DNA of 64,000 nt from contig LR990044.1 in the NCBI GenBank assembly GCA_905147135.1, positions 11,288,122-11,352,121 on the forward strand. Reading direction: 5' to 3'. This DNA comes from Blastobasis lacticolella. Lineage: Eukaryota; Arthropoda; Insecta; Lepidoptera; Blastobasidae. Under the pieces are notes generated by a model that searched no databases, was not told where the DNA came from, and saw only the letters and a list, made by a program, of their open reading frames with translations. Shown here one piece after another: positions 36,653 through 48,702 of this stretch; within the stretch, counting starts at the first letter, position 1; the number at the start of each line of letters is the position of its first letter. A program made the translations under genes and the position numbers.

Positions 36653-36821
36653 ATAGCGACTCACTCCGGCTTCGGGCGGGTTTTCTTTACAATAATTTGC
36701 ATGTATAAATATAAACCTTTCGGAAAATAATCTCTAATTGACGGTGAAATGAAAATTGTATCAAAACAGAGTTGGCGGATGGACAGACGCAGAAAGCGAC
36801 TTTATTTTATACTTTTATAGA
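36653..36821 (-). mobile_element. Near-complete Helitron, minus orientation
   Basis: On the minus strand it starts TC after an A, reads 'tataaaagtataaaataaagtcgctttctgcgtctgtcc', and ends 'cccgaagccggagtgagtcgcta' before T, with the final G of CTAG lost. 169 bp, non-coding. Confidence 0.7.
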
Positions 36822-36899
36822 TGTGGGAGTAGCCGCTTAGTACCTACCTAGCCAAATATTATATATTATATTTACTAATCATTCGGTCAATAGGAAAGT

Positions 36900-37279
36900 C
36901 GTGTAGTTTATCCTGGCTACTCTAATTAGCAATTATGTAGTATCGTGTTGCTAGTACATTCATTTATTAATATATTCACCTAAAGCAGCCGAGCAAACAA
37001 TACCGCCCGCATCCTGCATATTGCACGTAGAATTACGAGTTTACGAGCAAAACTCGCTCGAAGCAAAGCGAAACGACCCTCCATGCAACCGTATTCGGAC
37101 TATGTGTGCGTTCACATGCTCACAATAGCTCGACCCCTGGCCAGTTGAATATCGCTCTTGCAACGTAGAACGCAAGATTGATTTTTGCGTGTAGGGCTTG
37201 CGTCGAATCGATACCGCGCCAACCGGTCAACACAACGCTTCGTCAGTTCATCGCGTCAGTTGGCGTAGAGACAGAGAAA
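36900..37279 (+). promoter_or_regulatory. Promoter and 5' UTR of the MADF-BESS gene
   Basis: Unique DNA upstream of the ATG at 37280. Two initiator-like TCAGTT words lie at 37243-37248 and 37257-37262, which would give a 5' UTR of only 15 to 40 bases. No TATA box lies at the proper distance. A CpG-rich stretch is present from about 37020. Direction and position fit the gene; the start site is inferred. Confidence 0.4.
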
Positions 37280-38829
37280 ATGGCGGAACGTTTTTCAGAA
37301 TCACAAATGCTTAAACTTGCACAATTATATAAACATAACAGTTGTCTATGGGATGTCAAACACCCCTTGTACAAAAGCAGACGGGCAAGAGACCTCGCGT
37401 ATAGTGAAATTTGCAGGCTGCTGGACATTCCAGGACTAACGGTTGCAGATGTACCGAAGAAGATAAAGAATTTGAGAAGCTCTTACTACAGCGAAGTGAG
37501 GAGGGTTGCGAAGTCAATGCGGGAGGGGGCCGACGAAGACACCGCGTACACGCCGAAGATATCCTGGTTCTCGATCGCTGATGAGTATCTTAAAGCGGTC
37601 AGGTACAAGTTGAGGAAACCTTCCAGCCAAGTAAGTACTTGCGTAATACTTACTGCGTTGGCTTATTGACCCAACGTGGATTTTACCAGAAATACCACCT
37701 CTTTCCATCCTCTTTATGTCCCGCCGTCGAGGATGCATAATGCGGGCAGGTCTTTCTGAACTTCATCCACTCAGCGATACCAATGTCGTCTGACAAGTCG
37801 AAATCGGTATGTGGGTCGACCGAGCGAACGTCGACTTTAACAAAATACTTATGTCATTCACGGTTATTTAGAAGCTTCCATTGGTTACGGTAACTGCTTA
37901 CCATCAACTTTGTTAGCGGCTAGACCATGGACATATAAACAAATAGTAATGTTTACATGTTTACATTAACACTTTAACTGTGGCCATGAGCGTTGTTTTG
38001 TCACATTGTTCTCATTATAGTAATTTTTAAAAATATTTAGTACCATGAGGGTTTGAAGATATTAGCACTTCTTTCTATCAGATAATATAGATCGACGTAT
38101 AATTTTGGCACTAAGTGGTCTTAAGTCCGGAATAACCCAAAACGTTCGCTTTTACCAATGTGCATGTTTGTGGCCCACTTTTTACATTTCAAGGGGTAAA
38201 AAATAATATATAAGTAAAGTTTTTTCGACAAATTAATGCTGCCGTTGATTTTTATTGACAACATTGTTTTGCAGGTGGTGGGTAATGACAACGTATACAC
38301 TTCTTGCAGTGAATCGGAGGAGGATACGGTGGATTTTTTAGATGGTTCTATAACTAGTGACCAACAAGCTATCAATACTGCAGATTATGGAGAGCAAAAT
38401 GCAATTGGAGAGCCTCAGTCAGCTGTCCCTACATGGAGACAGATATCAGAACCAAAGGAGACCAAAGTTGATTCTATCGGTGCCATATTCGCAAAATTAG
38501 ATAGTATTGCCGAAAATATAACAAAGAATATGAATACTCCTCGTCGACAAATGGAAGATGAATTCGATGGATTTGGCAAATACATAGCCATGACTTTACG
38601 GTGCATGCCTCCAGAATTTGCAATTGTAACTAAGACAGAACTTCAGAAAACGCTATCAAAAATTCAATTGACTATGTTGAGGCGTATGAATCCTAATAGC
38701 TCATCTTACGGTGCTTCCACGGCTACTGCTCAAGATGATACACATACAGTATTTTTAAACGCATCAGGTTCATACATAGACGAAGATGTTGATAGAAAAT
38801 CACCTAGCTTAACCTTCACAACCGGATGA
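37280..38829 (+). CDS. MADF-BESS domain protein (two exons), probable transcription regulator
   Basis: Two exons, 37280-37630 and 38275-38829, join in phase 0 to give 301 residues. The intron (37631-38274, 644 bases) starts GTAAGT and ends TTTTGCAG. The ATG (gaaaATGg) is the first in the frame. Residues about 10-107 form a MADF (Adf-1/Myb-like) domain: LAQLYKHNSCLWDVKHPLYK, then DLAYSEICRLLDI, KKIKNLRSSYYSEVRR and ISWFSIADEYLK, with the family's three aromatic positions. A Ser/Glu/Asp-rich linker follows. Residues about 212-250 (DEFDGFGKYIAMTLRCMPPE, then KTELQKTLSKIQL) match the BESS protein-interaction motif. Family members bind DNA in the nucleus and often regulate transcription. MADF proteins also accompany Harbinger transposases, but no transposase is nearby, and the intron, BESS motif and open frame argue for a host gene. 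The specific orthologue is unknown. Confidence 0.88.
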
Positions 38830-38876
38830 GAGACGGACAAAAATACTTATGCATTGTTCTCAGGACAGCGAACCAT

Positions 38877-38882
38877 AATAAA
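38877..38882 (+). terminator. Poly(A) signal AATAAA
   Basis: AATAAA, 48 bases after the TGA of the MADF-BESS gene, is suitably placed to be its polyadenylation signal and implies a very short 3' UTR. Confidence 0.55.
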
Positions 38883-39067
38883 TATCTTCAAATATGTCCT
38901 TATTGTTGTTTTAGTTACATAGTTCCTTCTGTACATTGTCCTATTCATCAGTTCATTTCCTCTTGGTTCTTTGAAGTCCAGAGAAGAGACTTTTGGAATA
39001 TTAGAATTCTGTGGTTCTGGAAAGTCGTTGGTAATTATTTTAGAAACTTTTACATACTGCACACTCG

Positions 39068-39102
39068 ACTTTTCACACCACTACACAGATGGTGTGAAAA
39101 GT
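39068..39102. repeat. Perfect 13-bp hairpin
   Basis: ACTTTTCACACCA (39068-39080) and its exact reverse complement TGGTGTGAAAAGT (39090-39102) flank a 9-base loop, about 190 bases beyond the poly(A) signal of the MADF-BESS gene. Too short for a microRNA precursor. Possibly the centre of a degraded element. Confidence 0.6.
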
Positions 39103-39139
39103 AAAGTATACGATACCTCTGGAATTGTCTTGGTCTTGG

Positions 39140-39250
39140 GCGGCTTGAACCCCTCGCTTCACTCAGGACGCTACATAACTTCCTCACTTCGCTCAAGAGT
39201 AACCTCTAGGGTCCTTCTCTTCGCTCAGGATCCAATATGCCGCTCATGAC
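39140..39250. repeat. Short degenerate tandem motif
   Basis: The words 'cgcttcactcaggacg', 'cacttcgctcaagag' and 'ctcttcgctcaggatcc' recur about every 30 bases. Low-complexity repeat, origin unknown. Confidence 0.45.
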
Positions 39251-39884
39251 GGAAGACACTGCTTTATCTCTTTTGTGTATAATCTAATATTATAACAGGT
39301 GATGAATGCCACGTATCTATAACATATCTTAAAGTATACGACGTAATTGAAAATTTTACTTACATCATTGTTTCCGTGCAACGCATCATCTACCTACCTA
39401 CCTAACTTGTTTTAAAATATTTTTCTACTAATTAGGTACGTTGGTAATGGTTACTTGTAGCAAATATTACACTTCGTTTAACCCGTGGAAAAATAACATT
39501 CTACGATTTTTCGGTTTAAACCCGGAGCTAGAGTAAATTAGTGTGTATGAATGGCAGTTACATTCGACTTGCAGTTTTTATACTATTTACTGACACAAAA
39601 GCAGACAACGGACGGGACAAAAACATAGAACCTCATGTGCGTCTACAATTGTCACTGAATCTGAACAGTTGGGCTATTTGAAATGCTTCATGCCTGTGTT
39701 GTATAACGAACAGCTTTAGCTCACTCACAGTGTATGGGGTTCGGTCCTGTCCAATGCAAGTAGAGAGCTACTAAAGTGTTTAATAACATTTTGTGCTAAA
39801 TGCGTCACTGTTTGTTTATCTGAGGCACTATTCTTAAGTTCTCCGAAATTAATTTAGTTCTTTGTTTGGTACAATCTTGGGGAT

Positions 39885-40138
39885 AAATAAAAAATAAATA
39901 AATAAATAATCGTGGACAAATTCACACAACGCCATCTAGCCTCAAAGTAAGCAAAGCTTGTGTTATGGGTGCTAGATAACTGATAAACTACTTATATACT
40001 TTTAAATACATACATATTATACATAGAACACCCTGACCTGTAACAGAAATTAAAATTCATCATTTCAATTTCTGCCCGGCCGGGAATCGAACCCGGGACC
40101 TCTGGCGTGGCATGTTGACCACTGAACCACTCAGGTCG
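39885..40138 (-). mobile_element. tRNA-derived SINE family B
   Basis: The head is on the right. Box A (reverse complement of 40119-40129, TGGTTCAGTGG) and box B (reverse complement of 40082-40093, GGTTCGATTCCC) are intact, with spacing as in a tRNA. The body contains 'acccataacacaagctttgcttactttgaggctagatggcgttgtgtgaatttgtcc', and the tail is a TAAA-type run (39885-39910 on the plus strand). A second, broken copy lies at 58318-58860. Not a functional tRNA: the cloverleaf pairing is lost and a SINE body follows. Confidence 0.8.
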
Positions 40139-40233
40139 TAAATAAACTTATTTTTGTCACGAGATGTGACAACTTAAAACGCGGCACCATCATCTTCTAC
40201 TAGACATGCTGTCTTTATATAGTAAATAAATAT

Positions 40234-40253
40234 GTAGGTACCTAGGTACCTAC
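40234..40253. repeat. Perfect 20-bp palindrome
   Basis: GTAGGTACCTAGGTACCTAC equals its own reverse complement. It is the longest example of the TAGGTACCTA word scattered through the window. Confidence 0.7.
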
Positions 40254-40954
40254 TATACTACCTACTAGGTACATACTATAGGATACGTATATTCGCCTAA
40301 AACAAATAACTAAGTCATTTCGAACAGATAAACTACTCAGGGGCCGCATACAACACAACGCGTTTTGTTAAGCTTCTTTGTAGCCCTATCTTTGTCAGTC
40401 TGTACAGAAAGATTTGAAACTGACAAACATACAAACATCTCCATGTAATAGGAAATCCATTCAATATTACATACACACATGCATAATGGGTAAAGGCGCT
40501 GGCAAGGCGGGCCAGGCACTAATAGTTCCAATAACGCGGATCGTTCTCGAGCCTCTAGGAAGTAGGGACCGGTTCTCTCCAAGTTTTCCGTGACCACACC
40601 TCTCGTTTTTGCTGATTGCCTGGTTACTCTTTTTTTTAGTATTGATAATATAGTGTCAACGGTTACTAAGATAGCTTTTTTATTTGTATTTTGTTTGTAG
40701 ATAAGCCCATTGTCTTTTATTTTCTTAACCAGCTAGGAGCCTTTTTTACGGCATCCTACCGATAATTTTGTTAACGTAGGTAGTGTTAGTAGTTATTTAG
40801 AGATGCTAGCTAGCTAGACTGAGGACAGATATTATAAATACCTAGAATGAAACTGCAGTGAAAGGGCTGTGGCTGTGTGTGACTACTGATTAATTCACAT
40901 AAACTAGGAGTAACGTAATTTTGTTGGGAAACGTGACAAATTTACTTATTTATA

Positions 40955-41182
40955 TTAGCCTGAATCATCCCACTGCTGGACATAGGCTTCCCATAGATTC
41001 TTCCACTCTTCGCGATCAAGTCCAATTATCTGCCAGTCACTTTCGAAGGCCTGCAGCTTATATGTCCACCTTTTTCTGGGTCTGCCGCGACGTCGGTTCC
41101 GAGAATTGGGTGTCTAAACTATTACGGTTTTAGCCCATAACTCCTCCAACATGCGGCAAACACGACCTGCCCAGTTCCATTT
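40955..41182 (-). mobile_element. LINE ORF2 C-terminus, minus strand
   Basis: A continuous 76-codon reading contains KWNWAGRVCRML, then RRRGRPRKRW, then LDREEWKNLWEAYVQQWDDS and a terminal TAA. This is the classic end of a LINE reverse transcriptase ('GRP..RW', 'DR..W', 'EA.VQQW'). One internal TAG breaks it. The DNA phrase 'cccactgctggacataggc' is a hallmark of lepidopteran genomes. 5'-truncated relic. Confidence 0.85.
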
Positions 41183-41309
41183 TACTTGAAAATTAGGAAG
41201 ATAAAATTGTCATCTGTAGTAAACAATTGACAAGGTGTTCGACAAGGTGCACTCACTGAAATTCTTCTAATGGTTCGGAACATACATCTCAATATCTAAG
41301 TTTAGCAAA

Positions 41310-41480
41310 CTAGTGACCCGCTCCGGCTTCGCACCATATCAGATTATTCACCTAAACCTTCTTCACTCTTCTTTTTCTCTATCTATTGGTGAAAATCGCA
41401 TGAAATTCCGTCCAGTAGTTTTTGGTTTATCGCAACAACAGATAAGACGCGGCGTGGGACTTTTTTGTAATTATGCCCGC
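41310..41480 (-). mobile_element. Helitron, minus orientation
   Basis: The left edge reads a|CTAGTGACCCGCTCCGGCTTCGCACC, the exact reverse complement of a Helitron 3' end with CTAG|T. The body ('cctaaaccttcttcac', 'ctattggtgaaaatcgcatgaaattccgtccagtagtttttggtttatcgc') matches 30255-30340 and 54040-54125. A second 'actagtgacc' word at 41491-41500 hints at another truncated copy. Non-coding. Confidence 0.75.
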
Positions 41481-41818
41481 AGCTTTTCAACTAGTGACCT
41501 AAGATAACACGCTGATAAATTTACATTAAAATACAATGTGTTTTAGTTCTCAAACTTCGTTTCAAGTACTGCTTCTAGGAAGGATAGATAAAACCTTCTT
41601 TACTTATGTCTGACAATTAATTAATAATTTTCTAACGAAACCACCATAATTATAAACATTATAAGCTAAGTCCAACCCCTCAACATAAAGGCGGTCTTAT
41701 ATATTATAAATCGTTATCTTTGGTTATACTTTTAAGGTATATATAGGTTTTTACAGAATTAGGTATACAGAATAGATTTAAAAGCCTTGTAAATTATTAT
41801 ACCATAATCGTACCTATG

Positions 41819-42028
41819 GTCTATCTAAAATGAATTGTCTTATTTGGTGAACAAACAATGCCCAAAATCATGACTTGCCGTATCAATCACGCTACGTATA
41901 TTGTGTATAGATGTCGAGATTAATATAAGAAACACATAGAATGTGAATTTCAACGAATACTGCTGCACATTTTTCATTTAAATACATAATTTCCTTAACC
42001 AAATAAGACAAGTCAGTTTGGACAGATT
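41819..42028 (+). mobile_element. MITE family F, copy 1
   Basis: About 210 bp, alignable end to end with 58599-58806: 'gtcttatttggtgaacaaacaatgcccaaaatcatgactt...', 'accaaataagacaagtcagtttggacagatt'. Its left terminal repeat is mutated (ctatctaaaatgaattgtc). Non-coding. Confidence 0.75.
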
Positions 42029-45000
42029 TATAGTTCAAAGCTCTAAGATTTCGTTGCCTGTTCTTGAACCTAATTTATTACGTAGGTGCCTATGTAATAT
42101 AAATTAATCAAAATATTTACAGAGACCATAGTTGCTCGTTTGTTACTGTGTCATCAATGTAGCTACACGTTTTGTGGACAATAAGTAAATTGTTAAATAA
42201 ATACATTAAATTAAATATTTACATGTGCCATCATCACTTCTGGAACATGTAAGTAACAAGTGGAATTATTTTCACAGCGAAAACAAGTTGGAAACCCGAG
42301 AGTGGTAATAAGCGCTTATTCCGAGTTGATTGGCAAGCGTTATGTTATATCTCACGAAGTTCGGCTTGTGTTTCGTCTCTAATAACACTAACATGCGAGG
42401 CGGGCCTCGCGTCTGCAATCGCCGTTTGCAAAGCAAACAAAACTAGGTAGGTACCTAAGGCTCTCATGTCTGCAGGACCTACCTAATCGCAGTTGGAAAG
42501 GCTCGCCTCGAATTATAACAGGGCACGCACTAATTTGAATAATGAACAATGTTGTGGTGCGCCGGGACCGGTTTGCTCACGCGACGCGCCGCCAACCTGC
42601 GCCCGCGCAGCCCGCGCAGGCTCGCCCGGCCGAGCTGTAAAAACCTCTCGCCATTCCCAGTAAATTGGATGTGTTAAAAAACAAAATCAAAGCCCCTCCA
42701 CTCCAGCGTCAATTGATTTCCTCTATATTGCGACAGCAAATTAAATTCCGATGCCTACCTACTATGCCTATTGCATAAGATCTAAGGCATTCGACGAAAA
42801 TTGAAGTCTAAATGTCTATTCATAAGATTAATTCGATCTAATATAAAATTAGGAAACTGATACAGGTTTTTATAGGAAATTTCCAGAAGACATTAAATCT
42901 AAACCGAAAACATAAATTAACAATTTTTTCCTCTAGATCTCAAGCTGGTTTCGATCAATACGTATTCACAGCGAGCGAGCCGCCGAGTAAACATCGTTAC
43001 AGTAGACAATCATCCATCATAGCAGAGTCGAATGTTTTTGTGCAGTCGAATTTCGGAGTTACATAATTTAAAAACAAAGGGGTATGTAAAAAAGCCTGAG
43101 CCTGCAGAGTTGGGCGGAGAACAAAGCGGGCATTCGCCAAGTGACGCCTTTAAGGTCAGCCGGGAATAGGCCGGCCGGTTCGCAGTCACATAAATCGCGA
43201 CACAATAAGCCCAGCCAATGGAGTTCGGGATTTTTTATGTTGTGTCCCGAATTGTGGGCCCGAATCGCTGGCAGCTAGCGGGACGTTGCATAAGGTCCCC
43301 TGGCATTTCGACCACATTTAAAACTTTTTGTTATCGATCTCGTACCCGATACTGTGGACGTCCTATTCTCGCAAAATAACAATAACACACCCAGATTCGA
43401 CGTAGGTATTCGGTCTAGACGGGGCAGTGTGAATATAATTAATTCACTGCTTCCAGGAAACCAGTTCGACCTCACGTTATTTTAAACTCAATAAACAAGT
43501 TAATGCTACAGCGTTGATATAGGTTGTTTTCTCTGAGGCAACAAAAAAATAAGTATGATTTTTGTATTATCGCTCTGCTCCAGCGCTGTTAATTAATAAT
43601 AACAAACTTATCGGCTCTATGTGTATGTAGGTTGCGGTTACCGATAGCTGTATTTTAATTTTTAATATTTCCGTTAAGTAGAAACAAACATGTGCTTGTG
43701 TTTGACTTCCTGTAGTATTGTAAGAGTTAACTAATTACGTTTATATTTGAAGTGCATAAATTAATTAGCATATAGCGGGCTAGGTAGGTACAGAGCAAAC
43801 TATTTTGTAGCGTCACCTTCATCTGTTCGGGGCACGTGGAAAACAATCGCTGAAAGGCCATGTGTATGACTATTAATTACTTTACAGCGCATGAACCTAC
43901 TATATTTAATTAATACTTACTTCATCCATGTTTCCGTTTTATTGTCCAAAATGCCATTTCCTCAGGGGCAAGGTTACGAGGACATTAAAACATTTGCAAT
44001 TTTAATGCGGCGCTCCAATCACCGCCGGAACAGCATCTGCATAATGCGGTAACTGTGACCTGCGTCGAGTCACGAGTCGTGGGGAACTGGACTAGGTAGG
44101 GATCTGTTACCGATGCATAGGCAACGAAACAGTGATGTAACTGGCTGGCCACACTCGCTTGAGCGCCAGCGTTGGGGTTTACAGAAAGTAATCTAGTACT
44201 TAGACAAAATCGAGCTATGCAAATGCGAAAATATCAATTTTTTCACCAAATACCTAACAAAATACTTGTCTCAAAACTGATCTAAGTCTTCGCTTCAGCT
44301 TTCTGCGAGCTCTGAGGGTCCAATTCCATTTTTCAAAATTAGAATTGACAGCTCTACTTCGCTCTACTAACCTCTGGTGTAACACTCTGGTGATTCATCC
44401 AAGTGATGGTCAAGTGATGGTTTTATCACCACGCAAGTATCGTCAGTACGTTCCCTTACCAACAGCGAAAGTACGAGTGCATCTATATATGCATGACATA
44501 ACTGCGGTACTGCATCGCTGTGATACAGTGTAATGCACAGAGATATGGTGGAAAGGCAGATGTGCGCAGTGGAAATGATATTTGTGGGGGGCACTGGCAC
44601 TGTGCTTGGAGCGGCAGTGGTCACGCGAGATAATGCTTATCGGCCCGTCGACCCCGGGCAATCGACGCATACAGACCGACCATTCAGTATTTCGGTGCCG
44701 ACGCCTATGCTAATATACCTATTTATTTCCAATTCCAATATTCATTGCTGCTAAGCGGTTTTTGTTGGAGGAAAAAAAGAGCGCGTGAATAATGGCTGCG
44801 TAAATGTTTTTTGTATGTCGTGTGGGGTACCTAATCCTAAAACGCAACCTAGTCGAGTACACTCCAATTCTTGCTGTCGTAAACGTGTGACTTATTCGGT
44901 AAATATATAAAATATCTCCTTCTAATGATGTAGTCTTGTGACAGACATATAAACGGCAGAGGTTTATTGTCACACGTTGTGCAATAACAACGTATCCCCT

Positions 45001-45499
45001 CGGTCAGCATAATATATCTGTCTAGACCAATAATGTATAATAGACGACTTGTCTTGTCCTATGGCGAATGACTACAAGTGCCTAAGGAAGTTTGTGTTGG
45101 CATTGACAGTTTCGAAGTTAGTTTAGTTTTATTTGACTATTTACATATTATTTACAATACAATAAGACGAATTGTTTGCACCACCTCGCCAAAAGCATCC
45201 TTGACATCGCTTATTATTTGTTATTATTGCTGTTGCGAGTCCATTTAAGTAACTCAATGTGTGAAGAACGTAAACGTGAATACATTACCTACTTACATAA
45301 TATGCATATTGTAAGGGTATGTACTCTCTGTTACGAGCACGGGTTACGATTGCACTTTTATATGAATTTTGTTCTATGTCACTATTTATGACAATCTCTT
45401 TTCGTATAGTGATGGTAATGTATGACTATCATTTAAATTTTTTTTTACCACAGTACGATAAGTGTTAACTAGCCTAACTAATATTACTTAACGTAACTA
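42029..45499. other. Mostly unique non-coding DNA
   Basis: No transposon recognised and no convincing exon. GC-rich patches at 42545-42650 and 43130-43290 stand out from AT-rich surroundings and may be regulatory. Short frames near 44345-44970 show no domain. Confidence 0.35.
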
Positions 45500-45740
45500 A
45501 TATTATAGGCAAAAAAATTGCCTCATTGCCCTGGATTGTGGAAAAGTGACCAGAAGGCACTTTACTTGGGTCAGCGTATAAGCCTCTTCCTCTATCCAGC
45601 GGGGCAACGCGGCCAGCCTTCTGATCGACCACTAATATCGACCAGGCGCCTGGCTAGTTCCTGATATAACGAATGTGCGCCTGGTCCCCACGGCCCAAGG
45701 GTATCCACTCCAAATGGCGCAAATATGTAGTCGCCACCTA
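45500..45740 (+). mobile_element. LINE-like protein relic
   Basis: Encodes a SIQRGNAASLL-type peptide in one plus-strand frame near 45590-45625, the same motif as at 35738-36010 and 49440-49495. Stops interrupt it. Confidence 0.4.
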
Positions 45741-46914
45741 GACAAGCGACGCTCATTAATTTCTTGACTTTTATGTTCGAGCGAACACAGTGCGTGCTGC
45801 ATCAAGTCAAGGTTAAGTTTGTTGCATTTAATTTGCAAGCTGTTGATTAGTCGGTATGTTGCACTGTGCGTGTCTCTGTAATAGGTTAGTAGTGCTATTG
45901 TTGTGGGGTGTTATTGAGTAATTAATGTGTACTGTAGTAAAGCATGAAGTAAATATTTAGAAGACTAATTAGCTAGCGGGGGCTTGCACCAAATTCTTAA
46001 ATAGGTTCAAAAATGACGTTTAATGTTTTTTTTTGTATAAAGTTTTTTGTTAAGGTATCAGCTTAAATGCGTTTAGAATTTGGTACAAACCGCTCTTAGT
46101 ATGAGTTTATTTTATATACACGCTGGAGAAACTTGAAATTTTATCGTTAATTTAAAATTTCCTCTACAAGGCGTGATGGACTTGTATGTTGGACGTTTTG
46201 TGTCAACACCGAATACAGGGTATGAGCTTCTTCCAATATGTGCGCCAGATAGGTCAATCCAAGGCACGTCCCAGTTCCTCCCAGGCGACCCAAGCAACTT
46301 GTCACTCATCATTCAAGTTTCATTCTAGAACTCAGCAACAGCGGTCCCACTGCCAATTCAACGATCAATCTAATTCTTTTGCTACTTTGCGTTTATGGTG
46401 ATGATTATGGATTCTCTGCATTGACTGGCGCATTTGCAATTTTAGAACGGCATATAAAATTTTATAACGACGGCATCCTAACCATAGAAATATAAATAAG
46501 GTGTTCATAATCAAACACAGACCAAGTATCTGCATGGTGGATCGGTATGCTACAAACTGCCCAACCGAGTTGCATGGCTGAAATTTATCCTCAGTATTCA
46601 TTAACAAAATAAACACGTCTCACCACCAATCACAATAATAATGAGCTCGGTGCACCACAAAAGACAATGGCATCAATCCAAAACTCACTTCCTCACTTGT
46701 GAAATATCTGGCACAGCTTTGCTGTTTCTGTCTTTGTGTACTTTGCCAAATAAATAGGCATATCTCTTGAGCCGACTACAGATTATTTATGTATGAACAT
46801 GGCTGTGGAATAAAATAAAATTAACACGGAACAAAATAAAATATAAGTAGGACACTGTCATACACACAACATTGTAGTATTCCTCTTCCTGGCATGACTC
46901 TTCCTAAGTGACTA
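45741..46914. other. Non-coding gap, nothing assigned
   Basis: No supported gene or repeat. Confidence 0.3.
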
Positions 46915-46990
46915 AATGGCAGCGAAATTACAGGCGAGTTATGAGCGACAGTTACCACTTACCATCAGGGTTGTCTGTTTGTCACTGAGT
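46915..46990. mobile_element. Dispersed repeat tail
   Basis: 'gagttatgagcgacagttaccacttaccatcagggttgtctgtttgtcactgagtagcataaaaaa' closely resembles 59108-59175 and the 3' end of a lepidopteran LINE. Confidence 0.55.
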
Positions 46991-47025
46991 AGCATAAAAA
47001 AAGACTTTTAACTTTATATGGAACT

Positions 47026-47480
47026 TTGTTCAACTCATTACACCTCATGCATCCACACCTAAGTACCTACATCTGTGACCGTTGCACTCAATTATTTCTC
47101 CAACCCAATACGGCCACGAAAGCCGTAGACAGGGTGAGCACAAACAAACCAATTCACAGTCGCACAGCCGACGCGTTCTCGGTAGCGAGACTATTATGGT
47201 CTAAATGAGGAGTACAATTGTAGGCCATCGACACAGCAGCAGCGGAGTGGACAAATTAGAGGCCAATTGACCCTCTTGGACTGAAGGCGCCACGGCCGCT
47301 GCACTGCGCTGTCACGTGGGCCACGCATCTCGCACTTCTCGCTAGGTGACCTTGGGATTGAGATTCTAGTGGGTTAGCGGTTGAGGGAGTAATCTAGTCA
47401 TCATTTGCCTTGGCGTCGCTGGGAATCTACAAAATTTTATTTAATTTTCTGATATGTTTACAATAACTTTGTTTAGTAAT
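47026..47480. other. Non-coding gap
   Basis: Unique, moderately GC-rich at 47220-47380; nothing assigned. Confidence 0.3.
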
Positions 47481-47484
47481 ATCT

Positions 47485-47794
47485 TAACGTTAATGTCCCT
47501 GTTGTGCTCTCACGCACGGAGCCGCCTTGACCATGATCCAGGATTTGGCAGATCAGATAATTACAGTGGAGCGACTGCTGCTACCAGGGAACCTGACCAT
47601 ATTGGATCATGGTTACACATTCAAACGCTAAAAGTGCAGGTTTCATCACGATATTTTCTCTCACTTTAAGAGCATCAGTTAACATTCAATTAGTGTACAT
47701 AACTCTGAAAAGAGTCATTGATACATGGCCACAGTGGGATTCGAACCCGGTACCTTTCGCTTACGAGTCGGATAGCCACTCGGCCACCGACGCT
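47485..47794 (-). mobile_element. tRNA-derived SINE family A, minus orientation
   Basis: The head is on the right: box B reverse complement GGGATTCGAACCC at about 47738-47750, box A reverse complement within 'ccactcggcca'. The tail, 'gccttgaccatgatccaggatttggcagatcagataattacagtggagcgactgctgctaccagg', matches the reverse complement of 52350-52430. Nearly full length, about 310 bp. Confidence 0.8.
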
Positions 47795-48468
47795 CCTGTT
47801 TACAACAATTTTGTTTAACTTTCGGTAATTACTCAGTTTACGATAGATAATGTTTTAGAGCGTGTAGCGTGTACTAACGTAAGACAATGTGGTTTACTAA
47901 TTTTATAATTATGTGATTACGTTATGAGCACTATATTCCTTCATTAAAAAAATACAATCGAAAAATATTAACATGTTTTATTTAACTGCGTGGGCGTCTC
48001 TGTAATTTGTAATGTTTGTATGTTTGTTCGCAACATACGCTCATGGCCAGAACAGCTGATCGTTAGAGGAGCTTTACCTTCATAAGAGGTAAACTATAGC
48101 CTCAGGTAACACGAACGATCTTGTGGCCTACTAGCGTACTCCGAGTACCGACGACGCTTTACCCTTTAATGGACGTGACGTGGAAATTTACTGATAGTGA
48201 GTATGTTACTAGTAGGAAGCCCCTACTAGAACTACAAAGATCTGCAAGAGAATAATCACATGACTGCCTACTACAATGTCAGTAATAGCTAGCTAGCGCA
48301 CTCCTGCAGTAAGCTGCATAGTGGTTAGGATAGGTTGCTGAGAGAGATTCAAAAGATATTATATCCAAGCTAACAAAATCACTCGACGCATTATACTTTA
48401 TACTATCTTCTATACTATCGACGCATATATTATCTTTATCCCGAATTACGACTTTGCGGCTTGCTCTG
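47795..48468. other. Non-coding gap, nothing assigned
   Basis: No supported gene or repeat. Confidence 0.3.
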
Positions 48469-48702
48469 CGGGCGTATTCTCGTGGTTTCGAAATTCGAAT
48501 ACGACAATTTAACTACCACAATTCTCTATTAAAAAGTAACTGAAATCTCTATTGCAGGCTCAAATCTATTACTACTATTCTCAAAGATCTTCACCAATCC
48601 TCTATTGTCAAATATAGTTTTAAGGACATTTTAATATAGATTATTTAGCTAGAAAAAATTTCGAATTCGAAATGTCACAGCGCGAGAAAAGGCCCCCTAA
48701 TT
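48469..48702. mobile_element. TIR element (MITE family E), copy 2
   Basis: The right end 'gaattcgaaatgtcacagcgcgagaaaaggccccct' is the inverse of the left end of copy 1 (22204). The left end 'gcgggcgtattctcgtggtttcgaaattcgaa' is a worn terminal repeat. Same length class as copy 1; non-coding. Confidence 0.55.

Noticed and set aside
37178..37279. Upstream extension of the MADF-BESS frame
   Set aside because: The frame is open back to 37178 but contains no ATG before 37280. The ATG at 37280 has good context and directly precedes the MADF domain.
40082..40138. tRNA gene
   Set aside because: Boxes A and B are present, but the cloverleaf pairing is lost and a SINE body follows. The same holds for 47738-47794, 52146-52215, 55232-55300 and 58318-58385.
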